64,000 nt of DNA from Orlajensenia leifsoniae (GCF_004570845.1 NZ_SPQZ01000001.1:248001-312000); one strand, 5' to 3'. Numbered from the stretch's first letter, positions 33,239-42,153 are shown. The notes: generated by a model from the letters alone, not told the origin. Numbers and translations: made by a program.

Positions 33239-34897
33239 ATGTACCCAAGTCAAATGTCCCTTCATGCCGTGACCAAGCGATTCGGCGGCCGCGTTGTTCT
33301 CGATCGGGTGGACCTCGCGGTGCGCTCAGGCGAACGCGTCGGCGTCATCGGGGACAACGGTTCCGGAAAGTCCACGTTGCTTCATCTCCTGAGCGGTGAA
33401 TTGCTCCCCGATGCAGGCGACATCACCGTCGCGGTAGCCGGAGGTATCGGTGCACTCAGCCAGGTGCTTGAGCTACCCGCTGGTGCGAGCGTGCGCGAGG
33501 CGATCGATGCGTGCTCGGCTGAGCTCCGCTCACTCGAGCACGCCATGTACGAAGCAGAGCATGGTCTCGCTGTGCTCGAAGGTGCTGCACTCGAGTCTGC
33601 CCTCGCTTCCTATGCCGCGCTGACGGAACGCTTCGACGCGCGAGGCGGCTACGGCGCGCCCGCGCGACTGAGCGCCGCGCTCGATACGCTCGGCGTTGCC
33701 CGCATCGAGCGCATCCGTTTGTGGTCGAGCCTGTCGGGTGGCGAGCGCTCGCGGATCGCGCTCGCGGCGACGTTGGCAGCTAATCCTGAGGTACTCCTGC
33801 TCGATGAGCCGAGCAACGACCTCGATGACGCAGCCTGGGAGTGGCTTGTAAACCGGCTTCGCTCGCACCACGGCACAGTCGTTGCTGTGACGCACGATCG
33901 AGCGTTCCTTGAGGCGCTTACAGACGTGATCTGGGAGGTCGACGGAGCATCCGTCATGCGTTTCGGCAACGGCTATGCGGGGTATCTGATCGCGAAGGCG
34001 AGCGAGCGCACGCGGCATCGACTCGCGTATGAGGCGTGGATATCCGAGCTCGCGCGGAACCGCGAACTCGTGACGACGAACGCGGGGCGGATCGATGCGA
34101 TCCCCCGCAAGCTGGCGAAGGCCGGTATGGGCGCCGGCGCGTTCCGGGCACGGGGCCGCGATCACGGCGCGATGGGACGCATCCGGAATGCGAAGGCGCG
34201 GGTGGGACGACTGCTTGACGAACCGCTGGCACCACCACCGATTCCCCTCTCGTTCACGCCACCACTCGGGCTGTTGAGAACGGGTGATGCCTCGGAGCGG
34301 ATCGAAGAGGTGGGATCCGACGCGGCTGTCGCTGTGGATTCCCCGCTCCTCGAGCTGTGCGGGGTGCGCATCGCAGGTGCGTCGGTCGGTGCGTTGCAGC
34401 TTGCAGCGGGTGATCGGCTGCTGGTCACCGGCCCGAACGGCATCGGAAAGACGAGTCTCCTGCGCGTCATCGCGGGTGAACTGCAACCGGAAACCGGGAC
34501 GGTCACGGCGACCCCTCGGATCGGCCACTTACGTCAGCACAGTGAGATCGGCCCGAGCCGGCGCACCCTGGTGGAGGCGTTTGCCGCAGGCACCCGCGAT
34601 GGCGTCGACGCGGCCGAGCACCAGCTCATGAGCCTCGGCCTGTTCCACCAGCGCGACCTCGCGGTGCCGGTCGCTGATCTCTCCTACGGTCAGCGGCGGC
34701 GACTTGAACTCGCGCTGCTCGTGAGCGAGGCGCATGAGTTACTCCTGCTCGACGAACCAACCAACCACTTTTCGCCCGACCTCGTGGAGGATCTCGAGCG
34801 AGCGCTTGAGGAGTTCAGCGGCGCGGTGGTGTTGATTTCCCATGATCGACTGATGCGTCAACGGTTCGGGGGCGACCGGCTCGAGTTGGTCACGTAG
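33239..34897 (+). CDS. ABC-F family ATPase, probable antibiotic-resistance ribosomal protection protein
   Basis: About 552 residues with two ABC domains and no membrane helix. Domain 1: GDNGSGKST Walker A (38-46), LSGGERSRIALA signature, VLLLDEPSNDLD Walker B. Domain 2: GPNGIGKTSLL Walker A, LSYGQRRRLELALL signature and LLLLDEPTNHFSP Walker B. The linker between them (about 230-300, rich in Arg and Ala) is the interdomain arm that reaches the ribosomal peptidyl-transferase centre. Resistance-type ABC-F proteins displace macrolides, lincosamides or pleuromutilins. The ATG at 33239 has GGAG six bases upstream; GTG at 33206 and ATG at 33254 are alternatives. The leader ORF and hairpin support inducible resistance. 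Confidence 0.9.
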   Translation: MYPSQMSLHAVTKRFGGRVVLDRVDLAVRSGERVGVIGDNGSGKSTLLHLLSGELLPDAGDITVAVAGGIGALSQVLELPAGASVREAIDACSAELRSLEHAMYEAEHGLAVLEGAALESALASYAALTERFDARGGYGAPARLSAALDTLGVARIERIRLWSSLSGGERSRIALAATLAANPEVLLLDEPSNDLDDAAWEWLVNRLRSHHGTVVAVTHDRAFLEALTDVIWEVDGASVMRFGNGYAGYLIAKASERTRHRLAYEAWISELARNRELVTTNAGRIDAIPRKLAKAGMGAGAFRARGRDHGAMGRIRNAKARVGRLLDEPLAPPPIPLSFTPPLGLLRTGDASERIEEVGSDAAVAVDSPLLELCGVRIAGASVGALQLAAGDRLLVTGPNGIGKTSLLRVIAGELQPETGTVTATPRIGHLRQHSEIGPSRRTLVEAFAAGTRDGVDAAEHQLMSLGLFHQRDLAVPVADLSYGQRRRLELALLVSEAHELLLLDEPTNHFSPDLVEDLERALEEFSGAVVLISHDRLMRQRFGGDRLELVT

Positions 34898-35253
34898 CAC
34901 GACATCGCCTGGTGACCTTCCGGAACCGCCCGTCCTCCGAAGTACCGGCCACCCGGACGGTCCTGTTCGCGGACCTGGTCGTATTTGATGCCGCCAAACA
35001 TCTGGCGAAGCAGCGGTGATCGGACACACCGTCCTGCTCCCAAGCCGTCGACCCTTACGGCACGTTCGACCGCAGTCGCGGACGATGGCACCAGCCGAAC
35101 CTGGTTAGACCTCGTGGTCAGGGTTGCTCGGTGATGGCAGCGTTCTGCAGCGTCATTTTGAAGCACCGCGGCGAGGTGCGTTGGCAGATTCTCGACCATT
35201 CTTGGCGATGGCAGGGGATCCCCGGCGGGGATTGTGTTGTTATCGTCGGGCGC
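34898..35253. other. Intergenic region downstream of the ABC-F gene
   Basis: About 355 bp with no gene I can support. It carries a GGGGATCCCCGGCGGGG motif copy at 35214-35230, ahead of the short NTF2-like frame. Frames on the minus strand here are low in regularity. Confidence 0.4.
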
Positions 35254-35427
35254 ATGACTCTTGGCAACGGCATGGCGCAAACTCCTGAACCGGCCACGGA
35301 AGTTGTGCTGCTCGAAGCGGTCGATGTGTGTTTCCGGCCGTTGAATACCGGCGATGTGAGCCGGCTCGACGAGGTGTTTCACCCGACATCGAGCCTGTTC
35401 GACGCGAATACCAGGGAGATCCTGTGA
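35254..35427 (+). CDS. Truncated NTF2/SnoaL-like protein (N-terminal part only)
   Basis: A 57-codon frame whose second half, LLEAVDVCFRPLNTGDVSRLDEVFHPTSSLFD, is the start of an NTF2-like (lumazine-binding/SnoaL) domain, normally 120-140 residues. It ends early at TGA (35425-35427), overlapping by four bases (GTGA) the start of the SRPBCC gene. The domain cannot fold fully, so this is either a truncated gene kept for translational coupling or a pseudogene. Confidence 0.5.
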   Translation: MTLGNGMAQTPEPATEVVLLEAVDVCFRPLNTGDVSRLDEVFHPTSSLFDANTREIL

Positions 35428-35858
35428 AGTTCGAGAACGTCGTGACGATCACTCGCCAGCCTGCCGAGGTCTTCGAATACCTGGCCCGTTTCGAGAACGT
35501 CCCGCGGTGGAACTACGCCATCAGCGAGACGCGCAAGCTCACCAGGGGTCCGGTCGGTGTTGGCACACGCTACCGGCAAACGCGCACGGTTCCTTCCCCG
35601 ACCACAGAGGAATTCGAGGTCGTCGAGATTGAAACGGACCGTCGACTCGTTGTCGTCGGCGATCTCGCGTCCCTCCATGGCCGTGTGACATATGAGTTGA
35701 GCGGGGGCGACGGCATGACGAAACTGGCGAATCTGATGGACCTCACGGCACCACCACCCCTGGGCCTCCTGGCGCACCTCGCCACCCGCAGCATCCGGTC
35801 ATCGGTCGCCGCAAACCTCAGCGTGCTGAAGGACCAGCTCGAACGAAGCTCGCGTTGA
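35424..35858 (+). CDS. SRPBCC (polyketide cyclase/START-like) family protein
   Basis: A 144-residue SRPBCC protein: VVTITRQPAEVFEYLARFENVPRWNYAI is the family's first strand, helices and W-containing turn, followed by GVGTRYRQTRT and VTYELSGGDGMTKLAN strands and a long C-terminal helix (NLSVLKDQLE). Such proteins bind hydrophobic ligands in a deep cavity. The GTG start at 35424 has AGGGAG upstream and overlaps the preceding short frame; its own stop overlaps the TTG of the next gene, so three genes are chained. Confidence 0.85.
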   Translation: MKFENVVTITRQPAEVFEYLARFENVPRWNYAISETRKLTRGPVGVGTRYRQTRTVPSPTTEEFEVVEIETDRRLVVVGDLASLHGRVTYELSGGDGMTKLANLMDLTAPPPLGLLAHLATRSIRSSVAANLSVLKDQLERSSR

Positions 35859-36823
35859 CGCGGCCCGCGTTCGAGATCCGTCACTACGTCGGACCCGAAG
35901 ACCTCGACCTCCTTCTCGGGCTGCCGTACGCACTTAATCACGAGGTTGCCGGTGACCTCGACACTCGTCGCCGCCGCCGAGAGTGGACGTGGCTGGCCGT
36001 CGGGGATGGTCGCCTGCTCGGCCGCCTCGCTCTGTGGAGCACCAGTAGTTTCAGCGAGCCGATGCAGCTCGACATCTTCGACACCGATTCCGCGCTCCCG
36101 GAAGAGGAGCAGCGCGAGGTTGGTGAGGCGCTGTTCGATGCAGCTCGTACCGAAGTCTTGGGGCGTCTGGCGACGCCGCCCGAATTTGCACGCTACCTGC
36201 CCGCCGACTGGCGGGACCATGCCGCATCACGACGGACAACGGAGATGCTGATCAACATTTTGGAGAGCAGAGGTGCCCGCTTCGTCGTCGAACGCCTGCG
36301 TCTGGAATGGAGGGCCGGCACGCCCATCGCGGCGCCGGACCCACGGCTCTCATTCCGCTCTTTTCATACGATTGATGAGCTCATCGATCTGACCACGCGC
36401 GCTTTGACGGGCACACTCGACGCTCATAGCACCGAGGAACTCGCGAACATCGACCCAGCAGCTGTGGCCCGCGCTCAGTACGACGAGGAGTTCGCGAAGT
36501 ACGGCAGTCCGCGCGAGTGGTGGCGAGTGGCGACGGATGTGGACGGGGGTCCCGTCGGCTTCGTGTTCCCTGCCCGTAACGCGTACCATCCCATCGTCGC
36601 CTACCTTGGCGTGCTGCCGGAACATCGCGGCAACGGATACGTCGACGGCATTCTCTCGGAGGCGACCCGTCTGCTCGACGCGGCTGGAGCTGGCCACATC
36701 CGCGCCTCAACGGATGTAGGGAACGTGCCGATGGCGAATGCGTTTGCACGCAACGGATACGCCACCTTCGAGCGGCTGATCAACATGACCTGGCAACCTG
36801 CGAGTGATGATCGACGTGTGTGA
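35855..36823 (+). CDS. Tandem GNAT-domain acetyltransferase
   Basis: A 322-residue protein with two GNAT-like halves. The C-terminal half has the clear acetyl-CoA motif V-L-P-E-H-R-G-N-G-Y with VDGILSEATRLL (about 250-275) and the later TDVGNVPMANAFARNGYATFERLINM (motif B); the N-terminal half (about 8-160) is a degenerate copy. This resembles the MshD-like/two-GNAT actinobacterial acetyltransferases; substrate unknown. Translation starts at a TTG (35855) that overlaps the SRPBCC stop (TTGA), implying coupling. Confidence 0.82.
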   Translation: MTRPAFEIRHYVGPEDLDLLLGLPYALNHEVAGDLDTRRRRREWTWLAVGDGRLLGRLALWSTSSFSEPMQLDIFDTDSALPEEEQREVGEALFDAARTEVLGRLATPPEFARYLPADWRDHAASRRTTEMLINILESRGARFVVERLRLEWRAGTPIAAPDPRLSFRSFHTIDELIDLTTRALTGTLDAHSTEELANIDPAAVARAQYDEEFAKYGSPREWWRVATDVDGGPVGFVFPARNAYHPIVAYLGVLPEHRGNGYVDGILSEATRLLDAAGAGHIRASTDVGNVPMANAFARNGYATFERLINMTWQPASDDRRV

Positions 36824-37083
36824 GTTCGCGGTCTCGCGGGGTGCCGCTCGGGAGAGCTGACGCGGGAGCACGCTGAGTTCCTGACTTGCCCGAGGTCGCG
36901 TGCGGGCGCGAGGTGGCTGTCGCCTGGGCGTCGACCAGGTGGGCGGCGGTATGCCAGCGCTGGTGTTCATTGCGGCCATGCGGCGCATTTACTGCGGGTC
37001 GCGCCGGTCGTTAGCAGAGTACGGGTGGCGGCCACCGGTCGACTACGACCTGCGTCTCGAACAAGACCATAGGGTTGGGGACC

Positions 37084-37554
37084 GTGTTCACCATTGAAAC
37101 CGTGACCCCGCAGGCGCCGATCGCGCACGCGATCATCCGGTCATACATGTTCGAGCTGGCATCTCGGTACTACGGTCGACCGGCGACCCCTACCGAGGTG
37201 GACCAGGCCATCCGCGACGAGCCATACGACGACCTCACGGGGCCGACCGGTGTTCTCCTCATCGCGACGGAGGACGGCAATCCCATCGCGTGTGCCGGCG
37301 CTCGATTCGCCGGCGACATCGCGGAATTGACCAAGGTCTTCACGGAGCCCGAGTCTCGCGGTCGGGGGTGGGGAAAGCGCCTACTTCTGCAAATTGAAGA
37401 TGTCTGCCGAGCACGCGGCGTTCACGTGGTTCGTCTGGATACGCGGAGTGACCTCGTCGAAGCCCGTGCGCTTTATGAAGGCCTCGGCTTCGCCCGCGTG
37501 GAAGCATTCAATGCCGACGCTTACGCCGAGGTCTGGTACTCGAAGTCCCTCTAA
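37084..37554 (+). CDS. GNAT family N-acetyltransferase
   Basis: A 156-residue single-domain GNAT enzyme. AELTKVFTEPESRGRGWGKRLLLQIEDVCRARG at about 81-113 holds motif A with the R/Q-x-x-G-x-G/A acetyl-CoA binding turn (SRGRGWGKR), and ARALYEGLGFARVEAFN is motif B. The N-terminal SYMFELASRYYGRPATPTEV suggests an arginine/N-alpha or aminoglycoside-like small-molecule acceptor group, not a ribosomal one. GTG at 37084 is used. It ends four bases into the convergent DUF6984-like gene. Confidence 0.88.
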   Translation: MFTIETVTPQAPIAHAIIRSYMFELASRYYGRPATPTEVDQAIRDEPYDDLTGPTGVLLIATEDGNPIACAGARFAGDIAELTKVFTEPESRGRGWGKRLLLQIEDVCRARGVHVVRLDTRSDLVEARALYEGLGFARVEAFNADAYAEVWYSKSL

Positions 37555-37946
37555 GCCGGTCCGTCATCGCACCACTCCATGGCGCGCAAGCGAATCGACA
37601 ACCGCACTAGAAGTGCGTCAGGGATACGGATCAACGGCGAACCGTCGCCTTTGAACATATCGAGTTCGAACAAGTTCCCGTCGCTATCGACGTTGAGAGC
37701 GGCAGATATGAGCACGCCATCACCGTCCATGAAACGGAGCTCGGCGACTTCGCGGCCAAATCGACGTGTGGCATCAGCTGAGAGTCCCGGAGGAAGAACT
37801 AGAAGGCTGCCCATCTGTCCATCGTCCATGTTTTGGACCCGTGCGACCTCAAGCTGAGAAATGAGCGCTGGCAAGGATGCTCGACGGATCAGCTCCAAAA
37901 TGATGCTGGTCTCAGCCGCAGACGGCGATCTCCAATATGACCCCAC
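37551..37946 (-). CDS. DUF6984-like hypothetical protein
   Basis: About 131 residues beginning VGSYWRSPSAAETSIILELI, followed by VARVQNMDDGQMGSLLVLPP, FGREVAELRFMDGDGVLISAALNVDSDGNLFELDMFKGDGSPLIRIP when read in shorter strands, and a C-terminal helix. The MDDGxMGSL and FELDMxKxDxSPLI patterns fit the DUF6984 family as I know it; function unknown. Starts at 37994 or 38054 would add a non-conserved leader. It converges with the GNAT gene, the stops overlapping by 4 bp. Confidence 0.65.
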   Translation of the reverse strand: MGSYWRSPSAAETSIILELIRRASLPALISQLEVARVQNMDDGQMGSLLVLPPGLSADATRRFGREVAELRFMDGDGVLISAALNVDSDGNLFELDMFKGDGSPLIRIPDALLVRLSIRLRAMEWCDDGPA

Positions 37947-38188
37947 TCTGCCCCCACACCACAGCCGATGAAACCCATCCCTAATCGAGATCATCCACCC
38001 ACCCGGCAGTTTTCTGCCGGAAGCCCACTCGGCAGTTGGAGCCTCAATTGGCACCCAGGGACACGACGTTGACCGTCTCCACGGCCTGAGTGTCAGCCCT
38101 CAATCCATTTCCCACAAGCCGGTCCCTCGGACGTCCGCAAGCCATCTCTTGCGAGCGTCGAAAAGCTGACACGGGCATCCAATGGGAC

Positions 38189-38707
38189 TTATCCGCCGGA
38201 TCCGGGTGCCATCTTGACGGCGATCTGGGACCCGACGGAGGTGCACGCTTCTCCGACGCCGGCCGCAAGGTTTGAAAGGTCGCTGAAGGTCGGGACGTAG
38301 CCTTCCGGGTTGGCGGCGAGGAGTTCGGACGCATGGGTTTGTGCAGCCTTCACGGCTTCGTTGACGGCGACGTCGGTACCCGATCCAGTTCGCGGGGCGA
38401 GGAGGACGTTCTGCCAACCTCGAGCGATCTGGACCCTGACGGCCGCGTAGCTGGCGTCGTCGAGTTTGCCATTGTCGTATTCCCAGCCAGCGTTTGCATC
38501 CATAGTCTCAAGGGCTGACACCTGCCCGCAGACGTGATCCACGGTAATGATGCCATCCATCGGTCTCGTCTCTGAGGGTGCAGGAGTCGCTGTTGCTGTT
38601 GTGGCCTCGGTGGCGGAGACCCCGGATGTGGAGCAGGAGGTCAGGAGGAGGGCAACAGCCCCAGCGCTGAGAACGGTTGTGAGTATCGCAGTGAAAGTAC
38701 GCGGCAT
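38189..38707 (-). CDS. Lipoprotein of unknown function
   Basis: A 172-residue lipoprotein: basic start (MPRTF), hydrophobic stretch and lipobox LLTSC with the lipidated Cys25, then a Thr/Ala/Pro-rich linker. The exported domain contains HVCGQVSALETMDANAGWEY and a later GEACTSVGSQI, so two cysteines may form a disulfide; it is mostly helical. I recognise no family. It precedes a membrane-protein gene on the same strand with 69 bp between. Confidence 0.75.
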   Translation of the reverse strand: MPRTFTAILTTVLSAGAVALLLTSCSTSGVSATEATTATATPAPSETRPMDGIITVDHVCGQVSALETMDANAGWEYDNGKLDDASYAAVRVQIARGWQNVLLAPRTGSGTDVAVNEAVKAAQTHASELLAANPEGYVPTFSDLSNLAAGVGEACTSVGSQIAVKMAPGSGG

Positions 38708-38776
38708 TGAGGGCCTTCCGGTGCTCGTGTGGACCAGGGTGTGAAGATCTCTTTGCACCGGTGTCTGGAATGCACT

Positions 38777-39124
38777 TCATGATCCCGTCCGTTCCAGGGT
38801 GTGCGTTTCGTGCGTGCGATCGTCGGCGACGCGGATGACGACCGCGAAGAATACGATGATCGCGGTCAGCGCTCCTGCTGGGCCACCGCCGACCAGGAAG
38901 CTGAGACCTCGGAGGTTTAGGCCTTGCCCAGCCGACAACTCCGGGTGGGAGACAGGCACATACGCGTCGAACGTGACTGGATTCAGCAGCAAGGCCAGGG
39001 CGGCGACCCCGAACACGGCTGTGAACCAGACCCATGCACTGGTTGGTACGCAGCTTCGGTGCAGAAGGACGGCGACGACTATCGCGGCCGCGGGGATCAG
39101 CAGTGAGGCTACCGTCCACCCCAT
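38777..39124 (-). CDS. Small multi-span membrane protein
   Basis: A 115-residue protein with three hydrophobic segments (ASLLIPAAAIVVAVLLHRS, AWVWFTAVFGVAALALLLNP and GPAGALTAIIVFFAVVIRVAD) and a polar extracytoplasmic loop between the second and third that contains SHPELSAGQGLNLRG. The ATG at 39124 is preceded by GGGGGT; a GTG two codons upstream is possible. It diverges from the histidine kinase gene, so the 147-bp gap holds both promoters. Confidence 0.7.
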   Translation of the reverse strand: MGWTVASLLIPAAAIVVAVLLHRSCVPTSAWVWFTAVFGVAALALLLNPVTFDAYVPVSHPELSAGQGLNLRGLSFLVGGGPAGALTAIIVFFAVVIRVADDRTHETHTLERTGS

Positions 39125-39271
39125 GGGCACCCCCGCACGATTGCTTCCGACTCCGAGGCCGAATCTACGTCGCGCAATCAGCTGTGACCATGTGCCTTTG
39201 GTGATATTCGTTCCGCGGGGAGATGTACTTCGCGAGGCTAGGGTTTTGTCAGACCAGAAGAGCGAGACGAG

Positions 39272-40366
39272 ATGATCAGGCTGTCAGCAGAACCCCATTC
39301 GGACCCGTCGATCTCAGCCGAAGCTGTCGCCATCAACGTCGTTGTGGAGTCTCTCGGCGCGGAACTCTCCCGCCGCAACAGCAGACTGGCTACCGATGGC
39401 CTCCTCGACGCCGACTTCGAACGTCAGACCCGAGCCATCCTGCGGGAAGCATTCAGCCAGTTGCAGCACCTGTCGCCGGAACTTCCCCATCTTGTGACCG
39501 TGGAGTACGGGTCGGCGGCATCCATGGTCGAGACCGCCCACATCCGCGCCGCCCAAGACATTCACCCAGCCGAACCCCTGATGGCCGCTGAAGCACTCTT
39601 TGGCGTCGCGCTTCCCATCGTGCGAGACGTCATCGTCCAGCGAACACCGGATGCGGACCTGGTCGTGGTGGCTCGCACCCTGCACCATGCCGTCTGGCGG
39701 CGATTCCCGCCAGGAGCTATCAGCTACGTCGAGGTGCTACGCGCCCGACTCTCAACCGCGCACCAGGAGAGCCGGCGCCGTGTGTCGTTGGAGCTGCACG
39801 ACCGTGTCGCTCATGGGATTGCTGCTGGTATCCAGCGCATCGAGCTCAGCACGCTGAACGGTGGCGCAGATCCCTCAACGGAACTGGTCGAGGCGCTGTC
39901 GATCTTCCGTGCGGCTCTCGATGACGTGCAAGACCTGGCGTTGGAGTTGCGTCAACGCGTGGGCGATCGATCCCTGGACCAAGCTCTCGCGGAATACATC
40001 GTCAACGCCGGGGACGTGCCACCGCCGGTTCGTCTGAAAGTGGACGGTACGAACTTGCCGCTGTCCGCCTCCGTCGCCGAAGAAGCGTTCACCATCGTCC
40101 TTGAAGCACTCCGAAATGCACGCACCCACGCTGTCGGAGCGAGCGGGATCGATGTGCATGTGCGATGGGAGGAACGGATGCTGAGCATCGACGTCACTGA
40201 CGACGGTCCCGGCTTTGATCCCACCAACGTCCACACCCGCGCTATCGGGCTTTCAGGGATGGAAGAGCGTGCCCGGGCGATCGGCGCACGGCTGCAGATC
40301 TCCGCGTCGAGTGGCGGAACGACCGTCTCCCTGTCCCTGCCACTCGAACCGACAGTCCTCGCATGA
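39272..40366 (+). CDS. Soluble NarL-type sensor histidine kinase
   Basis: A 364-residue kinase without membrane helices. The N-terminal 165 residues are helical and unassigned; HisKA_3 dimerisation follows with SRRRVSLELHDRVAHGI, the phosphoacceptor being His176; the ATPase domain has EEAFTIVLEALRNARTHA (N box), VTDDGPGFDP (G1) and GLSGMEERARAIGARL (G2). It should autophosphorylate in response to an internal or membrane-relayed signal and pass phosphate to the response regulator whose ATG overlaps its stop (ATGA, 40363-40366). Confidence 0.93.
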   Translation: MIRLSAEPHSDPSISAEAVAINVVVESLGAELSRRNSRLATDGLLDADFERQTRAILREAFSQLQHLSPELPHLVTVEYGSAASMVETAHIRAAQDIHPAEPLMAAEALFGVALPIVRDVIVQRTPDADLVVVARTLHHAVWRRFPPGAISYVEVLRARLSTAHQESRRRVSLELHDRVAHGIAAGIQRIELSTLNGGADPSTELVEALSIFRAALDDVQDLALELRQRVGDRSLDQALAEYIVNAGDVPPPVRLKVDGTNLPLSASVAEEAFTIVLEALRNARTHAVGASGIDVHVRWEERMLSIDVTDDGPGFDPTNVHTRAIGLSGMEERARAIGARLQISASSGGTTVSLSLPLEPTVLA

Positions 40367-40977
40367 CAGGTGTCCCCATCCGAGTCGTGATCGTTGACGA
40401 TCACGAATTGTTCCGCGACGGGATCGCCGCCCTGATCGCGCACGCGCCAGGCATCACCGTCGTCGGGCAAGCGGCAAACGCCGATGACGCACTCGACGTC
40501 GTCATCCGCGATGAACCAGACGTCGTCCTCCTCGACGTCGAAATGCCCGGCGCACGCGTCACAGCCACCCTGGGACGTCTCAAACGAATCGCCCCCGCTA
40601 CCAGAGTCATCATCCTGACGATGCATCGCGACCGGATCCTCAGCGAGGAACTACTCAAGGCAGGAGCGACCGCGTTCCTCACAAAGTCGACGCCCAGTAC
40701 TGAGCTGATCGCGGCCATCCGCTCGGCTTCGATTGCCGGAGGGATGGCGCCGCCTCAGAAGTCATCTAGCACGGGTGAACTGCTCTCAGCTCGGGAGCAT
40801 GAGGTGCTCCGCCTGATTTCCCACGCGCACTCGAACGCTGAAGTCGCAACGACGCTCTCCATCTCCGTCGGTACCGTCAAGCGGCACACGAACAGCATCT
40901 ACCGCAAGCTCAACGCGACCTCGCGTCTGGACGCGGTGCGGCGCGCATCCCTGCTGGGCATCATTTCCTCACAGTGA
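40363..40977 (+). CDS. NarL/FixJ-family response regulator
   Basis: A 204-residue regulator: receiver domain (1-125) with the acidic pair D12-D13, phosphoacceptor Asp58 (VVLLDVEMPG), Thr in ILTMH and Lys in FLTKS, and a C-terminal LuxR-type helix-turn-helix (140-200; LSAREHEVLRLISHAHSNAEVAT, then SISVGTVKRHTNSIYRKL). Overlap with the kinase gene shows they are a pair. A perfect stem-loop follows 165 bp downstream. Confidence 0.94.
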   Translation: MTGVPIRVVIVDDHELFRDGIAALIAHAPGITVVGQAANADDALDVVIRDEPDVVLLDVEMPGARVTATLGRLKRIAPATRVIILTMHRDRILSEELLKAGATAFLTKSTPSTELIAAIRSASIAGGMAPPQKSSSTGELLSAREHEVLRLISHAHSNAEVATTLSISVGTVKRHTNSIYRKLNATSRLDAVRRASLLGIISSQ

Positions 40978-41140
40978 GGAAAGCAGCTGGACTACACCCA
41001 AAGGAACATCCGTGTTCGATCACGTTGCTTCTTAGCTGAGGCGCGGTCAGGATCAAGACAGCCTCTTCCAGTAACGACGTCGGGGGGCGTCTCGGGAAGC
41101 GGAGTAGCACCAGTGACACTGACGAATCGGTGGGCTGGGT

Positions 41141-41178
41141 GCCTCGAGGATCGCTGCGGGGGCCGCGATCCTCGAGGC
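41141..41178. terminator. Perfect 14-bp inverted repeat downstream of the response regulator
   Basis: GCCTCGAGGATCGC (41141-41154) and GCGATCCTCGAGGC (41165-41178) pair perfectly around a 10-nt G-rich loop. It lies between the two-component operon and the lipoprotein gene. Stability suits a terminator, though no U-run follows; as an alternative it could be a dyad for a DNA-binding protein. Confidence 0.55.
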
Positions 41179-41254
41179 CGCACACAGCCTTCGCTGGTGG
41201 GACGCGCCGAAAACGGCAGCGAGTTCACGTTCCGAGGCAGGTAACACTCTGACG

Positions 41255-41812
41255 ATGAGGGGCAGCCGAGTGAGACTGGCAGGCAGGCGCACATGGGCTC
41301 TTGGCGTGGTGGCCACTTTTGTTGCGCTCTCGCTCACCGGCTGCCACACCGAGTATCACGGCTACGACAGCGGAATCGATGGGACATTGTGGAGACAGAT
41401 CGCTTCGTTTGAGGATCCATTGAGTTCAAGCCTCTTCGAACCATCTGCGTACGAACCCATCGGCTACCTGAACTCCCTCCAGGCCGAACGTTGGAGCGGC
41501 TCGTTGGAATCAGCATCCGACCTCGATCTCGAAGAGGGTGGCGTCGTACTCTACGACCGCACCTCGACCGACAACGCCGCCGGGCTCTCCATCTTCATAG
41601 CTTCCGGACCGCGTCCTGATGTCCCTACCGACTGGGGCCGCAACTACGACGGTCCAAGCCAGGTCTTCACTTGCTATCGGATTGAGGCCGAGTTCTCGCC
41701 GGGAGCGATGCCCTCCGTGGGTCGGACCACATTCGATCACTGCCCTCCGGCCCTCGTCGAGTTGATGCCTGCAGATGCGGCCTTCGCGAGTGGCGAAGTC
41801 TTCGACGGCTGA
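41255..41812 (+). CDS. Lipoprotein of unknown function
   Basis: A 185-residue lipoprotein with basic N-terminus, hydrophobic stretch and lipobox SLTGC giving lipidated Cys30. The mature part is polar with a QVFTCYRIEAEF and DHCPPAL pair of cysteines that may form a disulfide. No family recognised. It heads a plus-strand series of five small membrane or lipoprotein genes located right after a two-component system; the next start is 5 bp from its stop. Confidence 0.7.
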   Translation: MRGSRVRLAGRRTWALGVVATFVALSLTGCHTEYHGYDSGIDGTLWRQIASFEDPLSSSLFEPSAYEPIGYLNSLQAERWSGSLESASDLDLEEGGVVLYDRTSTDNAAGLSIFIASGPRPDVPTDWGRNYDGPSQVFTCYRIEAEFSPGAMPSVGRTTFDHCPPALVELMPADAAFASGEVFDG

Positions 41813-41817
41813 AATCC

Positions 41818-42153
41818 ATGATCATCTTGCTGCTTATCCCGACCCTGATCGTGCCGGTCTTCCTCGCGATTCTGTGGTCAGTGCTCCGGGTGTTAAATCC
41901 TCGATTCGTGTCCAGGCCATGGTTCTACCTGTGGGCTGCCGCAGCCGTTGTTGTGGTACCACCGCTGTTCGGGTGGATGGCTATGACCGGGGCCAGCACA
42001 TCCGACCAGTTTCACTCAGCTGACCCGTTCGCCGGCATCCACATGTTCTATGGGCTCGCCACCGCCACCTTGGGTGTCCTCACGCTCGTCGTGCTGTGGT
42101 TCATGCGACCCAGAGTGAAGCGCCATCAGCTGACCACGGGTCCGGCTCAGTAG
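41818..42153 (+). CDS. Small three-span membrane protein
   Basis: A 111-residue protein with three hydrophobic segments (LLLIPTLIVPVFLAILWSVL; WFYLWAAAAVVVVPPLFGWM; FYGLATATLGVLTLVVLWFM), an exported DQFHSADPFAG loop and a basic C-terminal tail. It follows the lipoprotein gene by 5 bp, so both are likely one transcript. Function unknown. Confidence 0.7.
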   Translation: MIILLLIPTLIVPVFLAILWSVLRVLNPRFVSRPWFYLWAAAAVVVVPPLFGWMAMTGASTSDQFHSADPFAGIHMFYGLATATLGVLTLVVLWFMRPRVKRHQLTTGPAQ

